DNA of 64,000 nucleotides from Artocarpus heterophyllus (GCA_025403435.1 JAJQZP010000438.1:124001-188000); one strand, 5' to 3'. Positions 13,301 to 25,942 are shown, counted from the stretch's first letter. Made by a program: numbers and translations. The notes: generated from the sequence alone by a model not told the origin.

Positions 13301-14322
13301 AATCAAATAATTTTTCTTTAATAAAAAAGAACAATACTTATCCCAATCTTTTTGGAAGCCAATATAAAACATAATCATTACAAGTGTAACTCACTCAAGA
13401 AAAAACTCATTTCTTTGATTTTCTTCGAAATCATTACACACCAAGTTTCTTTAAAAGGTGGCAAAGTGCAGTGACAAAAGACGCCGGGTAGCCATACTTG
13501 TCAGAATCCAACTTGTTGCCTGCACTTAAGTCCTGATTAAAAATGATTAAATTAGCCATTTATTAAAAATAAAGACTGTACAAAACTGACCAAAAACATT
13601 CAAGCTCAAACTCATTTTTGCTCTCTTATATTTATTAAAAAAGAAAATGAGCTCAAAATAGAGAAACAATCATACGGATAACTGGGTATTGTTCAAAATG
13701 CAGATTCCACAATTTTCCTTAAATTTGATGTCTGTGTCATATTCACTTTGCTAATAAAGCCCAATAAAAACTGGGCATTGCTCAAAATGCAGATTCCAAA
13801 GTTCCCTTCAAATTGGAGAATGTTTTAGAGCAAATTACATGTTATGCCATACTTTAAAAAATGATGTTTACTTATGCGACATTTAGAAAAATTTATGCTA
13901 TTATGGTTCATATTACATATTAAGTTGTGCAAACAATATGGTATTTATAAAAAATAAATTTTAAAAGATAGCATTTATAAAAATTCTCCGTGTCTTTAAC
14001 GTCTCTTCATATTCACTTAGCATTTTCTCAAGAACTTAACAGACTAATAATACAGTCCTATATACAAATGCGTAGGAAATATCCTTACTCACAGAAGCAC
14101 TAAAGTTATACAGGGAATGTTACCGGTACTTGGAATTGGTAATACCTTAGTGAAGTCAGGAGAAGTATCAATAAGCGAAGTGAAAAGGGTAAATGGAGAT
14201 GAGCCAGTAGAAGCCAGCAGGCAATCCAGAACCGCCGGAATTGCAGGCGGAGGAACTTGACGGAAGCTATTACATAGAGAAGTGATGAGAGAAGCGGTAG
14301 CTTCGGTGTCGTGTGGAGCCAT
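130..14322 (-). CDS. tRNA ribose 2'-O-methyltransferase, SpoU class (TARBP1/Trm3 homologue), 35 exons
   Basis: Family knowledge: TARBP1/Trm3 proteins methylate the ribose of G18 in tRNA, using a long helical N-terminal region and a C-terminal SpoU (SPOUT) catalytic domain. I joined 35 exons with consistent phase, giving about 1826 residues. Exons 5' to 3': 14146-14322, 13442-13532, 13134-13228, 12544-13025, 12230-12431, 11797-12111, 11460-11613, 11247-11384, 10677-10758, 10079-10344, 9840-9953, 9416-9678, 9031-9279, 8766-8918, 8489-8626, 8116-8358, 7793-7920, 6722-6845, 5990-6151, 5691-5832, 5502-5602, 5087-5248, 4622-4669, 4150-4257, 3952-4026, 3801-3851, 2896-3039, 2628-2758, 1956-2043, 1765-1824, 1444-1696, 1153-1304, 988-1058, 553-709, 130-291. 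The start [12 protein letters not shown] is the only in-frame Met of the first exon; the stop is TGA at 130-132. All introns are GT-AG except the one after 5502, which starts GC. The frame is unbroken, so the gene looks functional. Exon ends were read by eye and a few could be off by some bases. Confidence 0.93.
5250..5501 (-). other. GC-AG intron in the tRNA methyltransferase gene
   Basis: The exon 5502-5602 ends ...CTGAGTGAG and the intron begins GCAAGC rather than GT. The acceptor is cttgtcag before GCGTTTATC at 5248. With this splice the frame joins ELSE to AFINTEL and both neighbouring exons stay in phase. AG|GCAAG is the usual consensus of the minor GC-AG intron class. Confidence 0.75.
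6276..6611 (+). mobile_element. Short LTR element resembling a TRIM, in an intron
   Basis: Two similar ends, about 6276-6358 and 6540-6611, both carry the core actattgttagcccacct followed by a related stretch ending aaactaaYa. The left copy is followed by tcagagtaggaggtcttgag, which resembles the end of a tRNA-Met primer-binding site (tatcagagc). Just before the right copy is a polypurine tract, gagggggag, at 6531-6539, and the right repeat starts tgttaaaatatat. Total length is near 340 bp with no coding capacity. Two short LTRs, a primer site and a polypurine tract are the plan of a terminal-repeat retrotransposon in miniature. It lies between the exons at 5990-6151 and 6722-6845. Confidence 0.65.
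13680..13815. repeat. Imperfect tandem repeat in intron 1, about 88-bp period
   Basis: The phrase aactgggtattgttcaaaa at 13680 recurs as aactgggcattgctcaaaa near 13768. Each is followed by tgcagattcca and a similar tail, so a segment of roughly 88 bp was duplicated locally and has diverged. Confidence 0.6.
13831..13989 (+). repeat. MITE-like dispersed repeat, copy A
   Basis: An AT-rich block of about 155 bp starting aattacatgttatgccatac and ending tataaaaattctcc. The same ordered landmarks are seen at 23188-23354 (opposite strand), 37636-37799 and 52816-52942. It has no coding capacity. It lies in intron 1 of the tRNA methyltransferase gene. Confidence 0.65.
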
Positions 14323-14891
14323 GTTCTTTCAAATGTTGCAGAGCGAGTGTCCCTCTTCCGAGTTCAGGATCAGAGAGCGGGTCAAAAATGCAGTAGTTGA
14401 TTTTTAACGGACTCTTTTTTTTTTTTTGGCTCTTTTCTTTTTGTGATAAACCCTACGCTCGGAATCCCGAACCCTGAAGTCTTTTCCTTCCCCTAGAAGT
14501 AAAAACTACATGTCGTATATCCTACGCAACTAACACGACATGTTGCTACATGTCGTATATTAAAGTTGTTGTCGTCTAATTAAAAACGACATATGGTTGA
14601 CATACATTTTTTCGTCGTTTGTAGATGCGTCATGCATTTCGTCGTTTAAAAACTACAAAAACAACTCTATGAACCCTCCCACGGCATTTTTCCCCAGTCA
14701 CTAAACAGAACAAAACAAAACTCCCATTGAATCGCCAACTTCCCATTGGCAGGCAGTAGAGAGTGCAGGGCTGATGCTTATTTGTCGTCTCTGTAGAACC
14801 CACCTCCACTTTTTCACTTATTTTAGTCCTTCCAAAACTTCCCAACTCCACAAACCCGAACACAACACAACGCAAACATTTCGGTCTCACA
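14323..14891. promoter_or_regulatory. Shared bidirectional promoter region
   Basis: The two start codons (14322 minus, 14892 plus) are 569 bp apart on opposite strands, so both promoters and 5' leaders must lie here unless an upstream non-coding exon exists. The block contains an exact 15-bp direct repeat, ctacatgtcgtatat, at 14506-14520 and 14546-14560. An inverted acgacatg lies between them, and further gtcgt/acgac motifs continue to about 14646. A run of T is at 14409-14427. I do not see a convincing TATA box for either gene, which suits housekeeping genes. Confidence 0.7.
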
Positions 14892-17800
14892 ATGCATTCG
14901 CCACTAGCTCTTCTCACGCTTTTGATCGCTCTAAGTAAACCCCACTAATTTTTATTTTTTTTTTTTGTTTCTGTTTTGGCAAAATGAAAAGAAAACTCGA
15001 TTTTAGTTCAAGTTTTCTCATTTGTTGTATTGATGGGATTTTTATTACTTTGATGCTGAATCTATTAGAATCTTTTCAGGTCTGCTTGGATTGGGAGTGG
15101 CTGAAGATGGGTTTTGCTCTGCGGGTTCTGTGATTAGCTCCCCTTCGGACTCCAAGCATCTGTATTGGAAGGTCACCAATCCCACTCTTTCTCCTTCTCA
15201 TCTTCAAGGTCGGTAAAACATCAAAGCTCGGTTCTTTTTGTTGAAATTTCATATGGGCAATCGAGAGTTTTAGTCTTAGGGGTGTCACAAAACGTAAAAA
15301 TAGAGAAAAAAAAAAGGAAAAGAAAAGAAAAAAAGCCATTGAACCTTTTCATGGTATCAAATTGTGAATTTTTCATATTTCAGTAAAAATTTAGACTTTT
15401 TCATGATGAGTACAAGTTTGATACTCTATGGTCTAATTAAAGGCCTTCCCGACTGATAGACTGTGCGGCGTTGAACTTATGATGGTGGTGGAAAGAATGT
15501 TAGAGCTCGTCGTTTGAGTAGAATTGTGTCAGGTCCTTTCCATTCTATTAGTGAGCCTTAAAGATTTCTTAAAGAAAGGGGAACGGAATAACACCAATGA
15601 TTCCTTTTTATCTTGGGAAAAAAAATGTGAACTTTGCCTTTTGATGTTTCCTTTAGAGAACATTGCTTTTATATCTGTATACGGCTATTAGGCGTTCTGA
15701 TGTTTGTTTATTTAGAAGAGAAAAAGATGACTTAATGAGAATCTATGAAACTTATTTTTAGAAAATTTTTCTCTGTTTCAGTATTGAACTTTATTCACAA
15801 ATGGTGTTGAGGCTAATATTGTTCTTTTTTCCTCTCTTCTTGGCAGACTTGCCAGGTTTCACACGAAGTGTTTATAAAAGAGACCATGCTTTGATAACAC
15901 CTGAGAGTCATGTCTTCAGTCCGATACCTGAATGGTAATATTCGGCTCTACAATATGATGTATTGGTGTAATTAAAACATTATCTTGTGTTTATTGATCC
16001 TGTAATCTGAATTGCTGTGCCAGGACGAATACACTAGCAGCCTATTTGATTACACCAGCCATGGGTGCACACTTTGTGATGTACCTTGCAAAGATGCATG
16101 GTTTGTTCAGCCGCTGTATGGCATTCATGTGTATTTGGAACTTATTTTTCTATTGTAGGTTTCTGATTTGTGCTTTGACCATGCAGGGAATTCGCAATCG
16201 GGACTCCCTTCTTCTGACATTGAGAGGTGTAGTATTCTCTCTTTTCCTTGTTGTTTTGCCTTTTAACATGTCATGATGTATTCCTCGTCTTGTAAATTGT
16301 TTTACCAGAATTTTATTTCCTTGTATTCATTTCAATTTACTTATTTTTTTAATTCATTTTTATATTACTAGGTTTATATTTGTGGTTGAGGGTTCTGTGA
16401 CAATGACTAATGCTTCTGGTGTTAGCCACAAACTAAAGGTAAAAAGCCAGAGTGATTAGAAAGCACTCATGAAATTTTTTGTCAAACTTTTTTCCGGCTA
16501 TATGATCTTTTTCTAAGTTTGACAATAGCATGCTCATTTTAAACTTCTTCTTTGTTTACATCTATCTTTTATTTTATTGAACTGATCATCTTAAATCTCA
16601 TCACAGTCTTCCCTGTAACAATAAATTGAGGTTACCTTTTCTCATTGAACTTGAAGCACCACCTTAACTTCTCTGCTGATCTAAATCGGAAGCAAGCTAA
16701 GTGGTTGTAGTTGTAATGAATGTATTTTGTTTTCTGCTTGTGGAATAATCACTAAATACGACGTCTTTAGTTTTTATTATGTGGATTTCAAATGAACTGT
16801 TGAGATTTGAATATATTAGTAAGGTATGACGATTTAATGGATCATCGACAAATGCTAAACGGAAGTCTGATCTTCATCATATTTTAATTACAGGTTGATT
16901 CATATGCTTATTTACCTCCTAGCTTCAAACATTCACTCAAGTGCGAAGCATCTGCTACTCTTATAGTCTTGGAGAGAAGGTTTGTTTCACCACTTTGTGA
17001 ATTTCATAGTGCGAGTGAATATTTGTCATCTCATCCCATAAAATCTTGTGCCATTGTCATGACAAGCTCAGCAGGAGTTCACAAAATCATCTTTCAACAC
17101 AGTTGATAAGATTTAAGACGGATTTTTCTTTATAGTCCATAAATATTTTTCCATTAAGTATGTAGAATCCAGAGTCTTTCTGGTTATGAGATAGCTAGGT
17201 TTTTATGTTTCAGTAATCTGTTTTATTGTCTGTTCATTTTTTAAATGGTCTCAGTAGTACCCTTCAAAGGGGCTGATATGCTTTCTTCTTTAGACATGCT
17301 TCTTTAGAGAATTACATTGCCGAGCAGATTGTAGGTTCAACAGATCAGCAGCCTCTTCTTGAAACCCCTGGCGAGGTAAGTACTGCATTTATTATGATTT
17401 TTACTTCTACTCTCCTATGGATTCTCAATTTAAACAAAATTCACTGGAAGTTTTCATTTGTAACTGTAAAATGTAAAAAACTATGGTTGCTCCATCTCCT
17501 AATAGCCTAAGCTTTTGGGATGGATTGGTAAACTAACATGTAACTTTGTTTCGGAGTCATTAACCTCTCACGTGAAGTGTGACAAGAAATTTCCATATCC
17601 ATGTAAACTAGGTTTTTGAGCTCAGGAAGCTTCTGCCTGCATCTATTCCTTATGACTTCAATATCCATGTGAGTCATCTTGGCCATTCGGTTTAAATCAG
17701 TTGTGGCCTTCCTTTTAGTTGTAATTTAACACTGTTGAATTGGACCCTTGTTTTTGCAGATTATGGATTTTCAGCCTGGGGAATATCTCAACATTAAGGT

Positions 17801-18680
17801 ATCTCTGTATGGTTGTGCCTGAGTTTGAACAAAATGAGCTCTGCAACTTTGATTTAGATTAAATTTCTGGTCTAGTTTAGCTCAAATTAGTTGTGGTTAT
17901 TATAGTACCGTGATTTGTTATTCTTATTGAAAAGCTTATTCTTTTGGTTAAATACTGTCGTTATTTACTAGTACTAGATTAACTACTCTTATCATTAGTT
18001 GTGTTTGTTCTCGAATTGTACAGATTCAACTACTTAATACGTCGAAGAATTTTTTTAGTTATTTCAGTCTCTTCAGCTTTTTGAGGAGATTATACCGATC
18101 TTAATATGTCAAACAGTACAGTTTATGATCGTTTATTGGTTATTTACTTTTTCAGGAGGTCCATTATAATCAGCATGGTTTGTTGCTTTTGGAGGGACAA
18201 GGCATTTACCGCTTGGGCGATAGCTGGTAAGAGTTTCATTTTAAATGCTCTCTTATTTGCTCTTTCTTTCTTTTTTTTCTTTTTTTCTTTTTTTTCATTC
18301 AACCACCAAGTATTAGCTTTGAGTTTCAGGGTAATAGTTAACCTTTTTCACCCAGTTCTAGCAGCATTCTGCTTGGCGTTCTTTGCTTGATAACTGATTG
18401 TCGCCATTATGACATCTGTTTTTGATCGGAGTTTTTGTTCGCTATAATGTTTGACAGGTACCCTGTTCAAGCTGGTGATGTGATTTGGATGGCGCCATTT
18501 GTGCCTCAATGGTACGAAACACTTCAATTTTGTACCTTTGTTTTTGCCATTGAAAAAGTCCTTTCCTGTGAATTATTTTTAGACAATGTCTTAATCCGTA
18601 AACTTTTCAGGTATGCGGCACTGGGTAAAACTCGGTCACGATATTTGCTGTACAAAGATGTAAATAGAAATCCCTTGTAG
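14892..18680 (+). CDS. UGLYAH: (S)-ureidoglycine aminohydrolase, 13 exons, 300 aa
   Basis: Hydrolyses (S)-ureidoglycine to (S)-ureidoglycolate and ammonia in purine/ureide breakdown; the plant enzyme is a manganese bicupin of the endoplasmic reticulum (family knowledge). Exons: 14892-14934, 15080-15208, 15847-15934, 16024-16100, 16187-16226, 16372-16438, 16894-16979, 17294-17375, 17612-17668, 17760-17798, 18156-18226, 18458-18511, 18611-18680. They sum to 903 nt, exactly 301 codons with the stop, close to the usual length of about 298. Residues 1-22 or so are a hydrophobic signal peptide (MHSPLALLTLLIALS...). The conserved block DLPGFTRSVYKRDHALITPE is intact. In the second cupin, EVHYNQHG supplies Glu237, His239 and His243, and VPQWY supplies Gln277, matching the known metal ligands. 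The C-terminus is LLYKDVNRNPL. All key residues are present, so it should be active. Confidence 0.95.
17495..17540 (+). repeat. Decayed fragment of the TRIM-like LTR in an intron
   Basis: The stretch cctaagcttttgggatggat then tggtaaactaacat resembles the second half of the terminal repeats at 6276-6358 and 6540-6611. No partner repeat, primer site or polypurine tract is visible nearby, so it may be a solo-LTR remnant. Confidence 0.45.
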
Positions 18681-21600
18681 CCACATTTGACATGACTCTG
18701 TGATTTGAACAGATCTTCTGTTATGGTACAGAGTTGTATAATATGGCACTGCCAACTTAATTTATGGTAACTTGTTAATGATTTAACAGTCCTCATATCA
18801 TCTTGTTCTATGTTTGGTTGAGTGGAAAAGGGAGAAGAAAGAAACTGGGGAGGGATTTGGGAGAAGAAAAGGGAATCTTGAATTGGCTGGTGGAGGGGAA
18901 ATTCATGGGCTCTCTATCTTAAGATCTTGTAAAGAAAAGAGGAGACAAAATATTTGACAACAAACAATTTAAACGTGTGTGTTCCACAACAATGGTATGT
19001 TAAATAACCATTTTTACTCTTACCACATCTTATCTTCTTTTTTCTTTTTCTTTTTTTTGTGGAACAATATCTTCGTTTTTGTGCAAGTGTATTGCTCTTG
19101 TCTGTATTTTTTTTCCACTTTCCTTTCTTTTCTTCCAAACAAAATGAAAGAAAAGCTGCCACCTTCGTTTTTAATTTCTTGTATTTTTTTTAAAAAAATG
19201 TAAATATCACGAATTTTACTTCTCTCCTTTTTCTTTTTTTCATCCCTCTTGTCAAACTAGATGAGAAAATCATTGGGAGAGAAACACTATTGAAAAATCT
19301 CATGATATTAATTTTTTATGAACTTCAATTATACTACTATTGATCATAATATAGTTGGACCTAATAAGTTTCAGTTCTCACAATAAAATGTTCTTACATG
19401 TTACAATGAAAAAAAGTTGCTATAGTGTTTAAGTTCTAACTTAATAACACTCTTAAAGATGTTTAGGCTACATGGCAATCAAAGGTTTTATATAGGCTTT
19501 CGAAAGATCGAACCCGCAATATGAAGCAATAAGCAACTTTTCCAATGAGTAAATAAGCTAAAACTGTGACTAGACAAATAAGTAAATTATGAAAATTTTT
19601 GGTAAGCTAAGGGGCTCAATCAGTAAGGCATTAATCTTTATTAGGTTTTGTCAGTTTTATATGTATTTTTAATTTTAATATGATTTCGATCATATTTAAT
19701 GTTTGAAAACACACACCATTAGTAAGGATATCTTATTGTAAAAACCTTGGTCAAATTAAGTGGTAACTAAAAATTTGTTAAAGATAAGTGTAATGTTGCT
19801 GAGATTGAATCAAATGGTTTTGAGGCATTGACGAATATTCCTCTCATTACAAAGGCAATGGTTTATATGGATAATGTATCATAATTGCTAGTCTCCCCTT
19901 TCGAGTAAAGATAGAAGAGAATTTCAGAATCTCTTTTTTAAACAAACTTTGAGCTAAATTATCAACATTATCATAATCTCAGATGCATATGTTTAAAATT
20001 TAATTACCCTTTCTTTGTTGCCATGGCCATCACTGGCATAAAGAAAAGATCATGGTGGGCATGGATAATTGAACTTATGGTTGATAATGCCTCCACGTGG
20101 CAGCTGATGGACCACCTAGGATGAATCATTTTGGGACCCCACGGAAAAAATAAAATAAAATAAAATAAAATTGTGGTGACCCATTAGCACCAATATTATG
20201 AAACCCAACTGACCACCACCACCGACCCATTTCCTCCACCACTCCTTTCCCTCCAAGTAAATTTTCCCTTGCAGCTTTGGTGGGATGCCTTCTAAATCAA
20301 CCTTGCCCAAATGGGAATATATTGTGATAAATTTTATCTTTTTCTTTTGTACAACAAAAACGATATCATCTTTTTCTCTCTTTTCTGGCCTACTTTCTCA
20401 AAAGCTATCAATAGTGGCATTAATTTTGTCACGAAAATTCCCTCTCCCTCCTTTCTTAAAGGGTTTCCTTTTGGTCATCAAATTCTTTTGTAATGACTTC
20501 CAATTTTATTAACTTTGAAAAATACGTTGGAATTTAGACGTCATAACGTGTTAGAGTTTTATACTATAACATGTAAGAGTTTTACAATGTAATATTTAGA
20601 ATTTTAGTGTTGAAATTTGGTTTTCAAATACTCTATTGAGCTTTGAATTTCAACATTAAAATAGACACGGATTTACCATTAGTTCAACCTGCAACCATGG
20701 TGATTAATCGAATCAAATGTTTGCAGATTATATCATCATAGACATTGATAGTTTCGGTTAATATTGCAGTTAACATTTTGTCTTCTTGTATCATTATTGA
20801 ACAATACCTTACATTTTTCATTTGCGAGGTGATTTCTATATAGTATGTTGAAACAGAATGTTCTAACACATGATGGTGTCTGCATTATATTGGAAATATC
20901 CAAGAAGCATCCTGTATTTTAAGTAGACCAAGTTTAAAAAAATTTCCAATTCCTTTCCTTAGATTCTGAACTTTTAAAGGGTGTTATCTTTGCCCTTGTT
21001 TATTTCCAATTAGTTGTTTGCTCAAGCTATATATATCAGTGTTTATGGAGATTAAAAAAAATGTATAAAGAATGATATAGTGTCAATAATAATAACAATA
21101 TCAAAAGTATTATTATTGTGATGAATTTTGATATTTTTCTAGTAATGTTAATTCAATAGAATGAAAAACCCTGTCTATTTTATTAAGACAAAAAATGTTG
21201 CTTGACCCACTCCTTTTATATACCCTATCGACAAATTGTTTGCTTCTTCGTATCATCCATTTATCATTTTTTGTCAATTGCTTGCTTTCGTATTGTGTGT
21301 ATATATATAATCCCTCATTAATTAGTCTCAAACTATTTATGGTCCCTAAGAGAATAGTTTAAATAGTTGAAATAGCAAATAATGTAAAACTCTCACAAAA
21401 TATAACGTACAATAAAAATATGCTACTGTATTTTTAATAGTCAAAATGTGTGGTTCAAACTTTAAAGTTGAAACTGTTTTTCTTATTTTATCTTATGTTT
21501 TAGGTGCATTTAGAATGTATATACAATCTAATTTGAGCCTTACTAAATATATCCCAAGTCATTTAAATTAAGTGCATAACAATTTCATATCCTACAATGG

Positions 21601-22663
21601 TAAATACTCATTTTTTTAGGGGATATAAATGCTCAATCTTACCCAAAGAAAAAAAGTCCCTCACAGCAAAAAAAAAAAAAAAAAAAAAAAAAGAAAAAAA
21701 GAAGAGTATTAAAAGACCCATTTTTTTATTAAAGAAATGGAAAAAAGTTATAGAAATTAACTTCAGATTTTCTTGCTCGTATTTAAATTTTGTTTTTAGT
21801 TTTCTTAATTTTGCTTCTTTTTCCATTTTCTATTTTCCCTTCAAAATTATTTGTATTTTCAATAGTTAAAAAGAATGATCATCAATCAGTCTAGAGAATA
21901 AAGTTGATAGACATTTTAAATGTCCTAGTATATATATGAGACCCTAAAATGAATAATATACTTTTTGAATAAATTCAACATATATATATATATATGTATG
22001 TATGCACACACATATATACACCTTTCCAGCAAGAATCAACTAGTTTATCACTAAATTATTAAAAAAGAAAAAGGAAAAAAAAAATCTTGTTGATCAAAAT
22101 TTGACTGGACGTTGGCAGCACTCTACATTTTAAAAGGTTATCTTATTCCCTTAATAACACTGTTCCGCAGCCGTCATTTTGATGCTCCATAATCTATATC
22201 AGTGTTTATCTTTCGCTCACAAGGTTGTAATTGATAATTTATCAGGATAAATATATCCCAAATAAAGAAAAGGAAAATAACCATATCGTTCTTACAAATG
22301 TCTTCTTAAGAGGATAAAACCACGTTATTTCATATGTAGCAAACAATTAAAGATTAAAAAGGGGAAACTAACATGAATATATTTGTGAAAGTTATACATG
22401 ACCATAGTTCCAAGAGGGGTTTTTTTTCTTTTTTTGGGGGGGCGAAAGAACATAGTTTCAATTAATTGAAACCAATTTTCTGGAGTGACAAAGCTTTCAC
22501 TTCAATCACACTATGTTTTCTTTAAGGGGATAAAAACGTTATGTCTTGCATTATTTGCTGCCACCCAAATTGACAATATAACCCGGCAAGCAAAATTTAA
22601 CCTACTTTTGGGAAATCCAATGATCACTAAAGCTGATCATTATCTTTGTGACTAAATATCATA

Positions 22664-22667
<4 letters not shown>

Positions 22668-22701
<34 letters not shown>

Positions 22702-22736
22702 TAGATAGATAGATAGATGTGTGTGTGTGTGTGTGT
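22668..22736. repeat. Compound microsatellite (AT)n-(GATA)n-(GT)n
   Basis: A run of AT to about 22699 passes directly into about five GATA units and then about nine GT units ending at 22736. Three different motifs lie back to back without interruption. Confidence 0.9.
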
Positions 22737-22754
22737 CCCAACAATTTTACTTAT

Positions 22755-23190
22755 TGAATTAGAATCACTGAGATTTTCTTAGATCTTTAAGCAATATTAT
22801 CAGTAAAGTCAACTTAAATTAGTAGTAGAGAGGAAAAAGACATGGCTGCAAATTTGTACTAAAGTTGGTGGATATTTTCTGGCCCTAAATTTGTATGGTG
22901 CATATAAATTTCTCGTGTAGATGGCTGCTCTTGACGGCTTTCATTTCAAGTAGATATCTTCTTGATACACTAATTAACTATTCGTGGAATTTAGGAACCA
23001 CTGAGATTTTCTTAGATCATTAAGAAATTTTATCAGGAAAGTCAACTTAAATTTTTGTACCAAAGTTGGTGGATATTTTCTGGCCCCAAATTTGCAAGGT
23101 GCATATAAATTTCTCGTGTAGATGGCTGTTCTTCACAGCTTTCATTTCAATTAGAGATCTTCTTGATACACTAATTAAATATCCGTGGAA
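22755..23190. repeat. Tandem duplication, about 230-bp unit
   Basis: Copy 1 runs from about 22755 to 22990 and copy 2 from about 22991 to 23190. Both contain cactgagattttcttagatc, aaagttggtggatattttct, catataaatttctcgtgtag and cttcttgatacactaattaa in the same order. Copy 2 lacks about 30 bp after aagtcaacttaaatt, a stretch that includes agtagagaggaaaaagacat in copy 1. Substitutions are scattered through both. Confidence 0.85.
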
Positions 23191-23354
23191 TTTTTATAAA
23201 TGCTATCTTTTAAGATTTATTTTTATAAATATCACACGTGTTTATTTATGGTACAACTTAACATGTAATATGAATAATAGTGTGATATAAGCTATTCTAA
23301 GTGTAACATAAATGAACACAACTTTTAAAAGTATAGCCTAACATGTAATTTTCT
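23188..23354 (-). repeat. MITE-like dispersed repeat, copy B
   Basis: Read on the minus strand it begins aattacatgttaggctatac and ends agatagcatttataaaaa. It matches the order of landmarks of copy A at 13831-13989, including catattacatgttaagttgt in the middle. It abuts the end of the tandem duplication at 22755-23190. Confidence 0.65.
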
Positions 23355-24761
23355 TTAATTATTCGGTAAAAGTTCTAATCATTGAAAATTAAAATGCACA
23401 TGTACGTATAGGAAAAACATAAGAAGAAACTTCCTCTGCAACTCAAATAATTTGAACTTATATTTTAACAAATAATTTTTTTTAACAATTGATATTAATG
23501 TTTTTTTTCCTATTATCTAATGGTTAAGATTTGAGCTTAAGTGTACAATATCGAAGTTTTTACTAAAAATATATTTTTTGTCTTCTTCTTTCCTCCTACC
23601 TTGGTTAAATAAATTTAACCTTAAAAATCGCAGTTGAGCGTGGCATAGTTTGATGATATATTCTAAGGGTTTCTTTGTTTTATGTATTTTTGGAGGTCAA
23701 TAGACTCAAATTTGGATTCGAGTATCAAAAATTCTTTGGATACATGTTTGTTTCTCCCAAAATATGAATCAAATGAGTATCATGAATCTAAGTTTTCAGA
23801 GTTTTAACCCCCTTAACTCTTGATACTTGGATTTTTTTTATTGTAAAAGCTAAAATTTTCTCTCTTATATTTGAAGAAAAAGAATTTATAACTTCTTCAT
23901 TTGATATCCAATTGAGATGATTCTTTTTTCATTATATTCCTGGTGAAGAAATGAATAAATTAATATCTATATTGCATATTTTTAAGGATCATTAACATTA
24001 AGATTTTATTATATTTATTAATAAATTAAAAACTTTCTTCACTATCTTCAAAATACAAATTTTAATTTTATTCGATATTCATATTAAAACTTAAATGTAC
24101 ATCCAAATGTCAATTTGAATAACAATTCAAATCACTAATTTAAATCACACAACATAACTCAAACCACTCATTTGAATCTATTTACCAAACGTTCCCTAAA
24201 TACACGTCATATGCGTGATGTGGTGCAATTTGGACGGTTTTTGCAGTCAGCCCAAGATTGGGCTCTCTAACCCCCACCGGCCATATAGCGGATTCAAGCT
24301 ATGATCAGCAATGTGTTAGAGCAACTTTTGTGGTAAGGAAGAAAAGGGTGTTGATTTATATTGACCAAATAACTCCGTTATGTCCACTTTTAACCAGAAT
24401 ACAAACAAGTAAAGTTATTGATGTGATGTAATTGCCTTTGAAGTGCTTTGAGAAGAAATATATAGTGACAATACACATGACATATCAATGTTTTACTTTC
24501 TTTAACAATTGCCAACTCCACTGTTTGAATTGTGTGGCGTTTACTAAGGGACAGAAACGTGAAAAACCAAACAAAATATCAAAGAGTTAGGTAAAACGGC
24601 AACTATAAAAGGTCCAGACTCAAAAGTGATTATTTTTATTCTAAAGTATTAGATACATCACATAGTTCATATATGTACAAGCCGCCTAATGGTTTCTTCT
24701 CTAATAATTCATGTCTTGTGCATATAACGTAAGCGACCATAATAGCAAAACATACATATAT

Positions 24762-24780
24762 ATATATATGCATTTTTGAA

Positions 24781-24812
<32 letters not shown>
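24762..24812. repeat. Two (AT)n microsatellites
   Basis: Two runs of alternating AT separated by about 15 bp (gcatttttgaaatc). Several similar runs occur elsewhere in this intergenic region, for example near 25471, 28829 and 30299. Confidence 0.85.
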
Positions 24813-24816
<4 letters not shown>

Positions 24817-25780
24817 GGCTTCTATAGTTATAGGATATCCAATCTGTCAAAATCCTAGAGTAGATCTGTATCTCCTCTATAGCATGCGATAGACACATAA
24901 ACTTTAACATTTATTATATATATATATTTACATGAAAAATTAGTTTCACGCAAATAAGGCAAGTAGAATACTTTCCATTGATGATGAGCTATGCATGGGA
25001 GAGCGTGGATCACGGGGATTTCAATTATTAATGATTTTCTGTTTTGCAGGTTGAAATTATAATGCGTTTCTTTTCAACCATGGCAGACCATCTTGCTAAT
25101 TAAATTAGATTAATATTTTCCCATTATTATGATAATATAAAAGGTTTTTCAACAGAGTGAGGATAGAAACTTGTTAATAAGCTCTCTTTTTGTCTTGTAT
25201 AGATTTCGAGCTCTACTCGAAAGGGGGCTTTTTTTTTTCCTTATCTTTTTTAACTTTATATTATACATGTACTTATTGATTTCCATTTTTTAAATATAAT
25301 ATAATTTTCAATCCCCTTTCTTGTAAGAGTGCACTTCATTTAGGCATTTCAATTATGGGGGTGTGGACACACCTTATCTTGTAGCCAATATATTTTGATG
25401 GAAGAACAAATTATTTGAGCAAAGAAGAAACAGAAGGATTAAAGTCACACATATTATGGACCTGATGATATATATATATATATGTATATATCTATACACA
25501 CACATATATATGTTAGTGACTAATGTGTTCATGGGCACGATAAAGCTTCCATTATATAAAGTTTTAAGAGTTTAATAAAATAGAATATATGGTTCTTGAT
25601 CGATCCGAAAAGGATCAATATACAAATGTTTTAGCCCAAATAGGAAACTATTAGGCTAATGCTCCTACTTGCTATTATATATTGCATTATAACATTTGAT
25701 TATGGCAGGTCAGTGGTTAAAGGAGATGATAGCAACTTCTAGCCTTCCATATGCATATTCTTATTCTATGGCGTGTGAGG

Positions 25781-25942
25781 GATTGAAAAATGAATTCATG
25801 AATCTATTTACAAATTAAAAGAAATCCAAGTAGCTCTTAGTACTCTCTCTCTCTCTCTCTCTATTTTGTATGATGGATTCGAAAAATGAATTCAATCATC
25901 TATTTACAAATTAAAATGAATCCAATCTCTCTCTCTCTCTCT
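25781..25942. repeat. Tandem duplication with (CT)n ends
   Basis: gattgaaaaatgaattcatg at 25781 and gattcgaaaaatgaattcaa near 25875 each lead into atctatttacaaattaaaa and then a (CT)n tract (about 25844-25861 and 25927-25941). The repeat unit therefore includes its own microsatellite. Confidence 0.8.

Noticed and set aside
22665..22740. Repeated short units resembling an array
   Set aside because: These are simple microsatellite units without spacers of constant length; no CRISPR array is expected or seen in this plant DNA.
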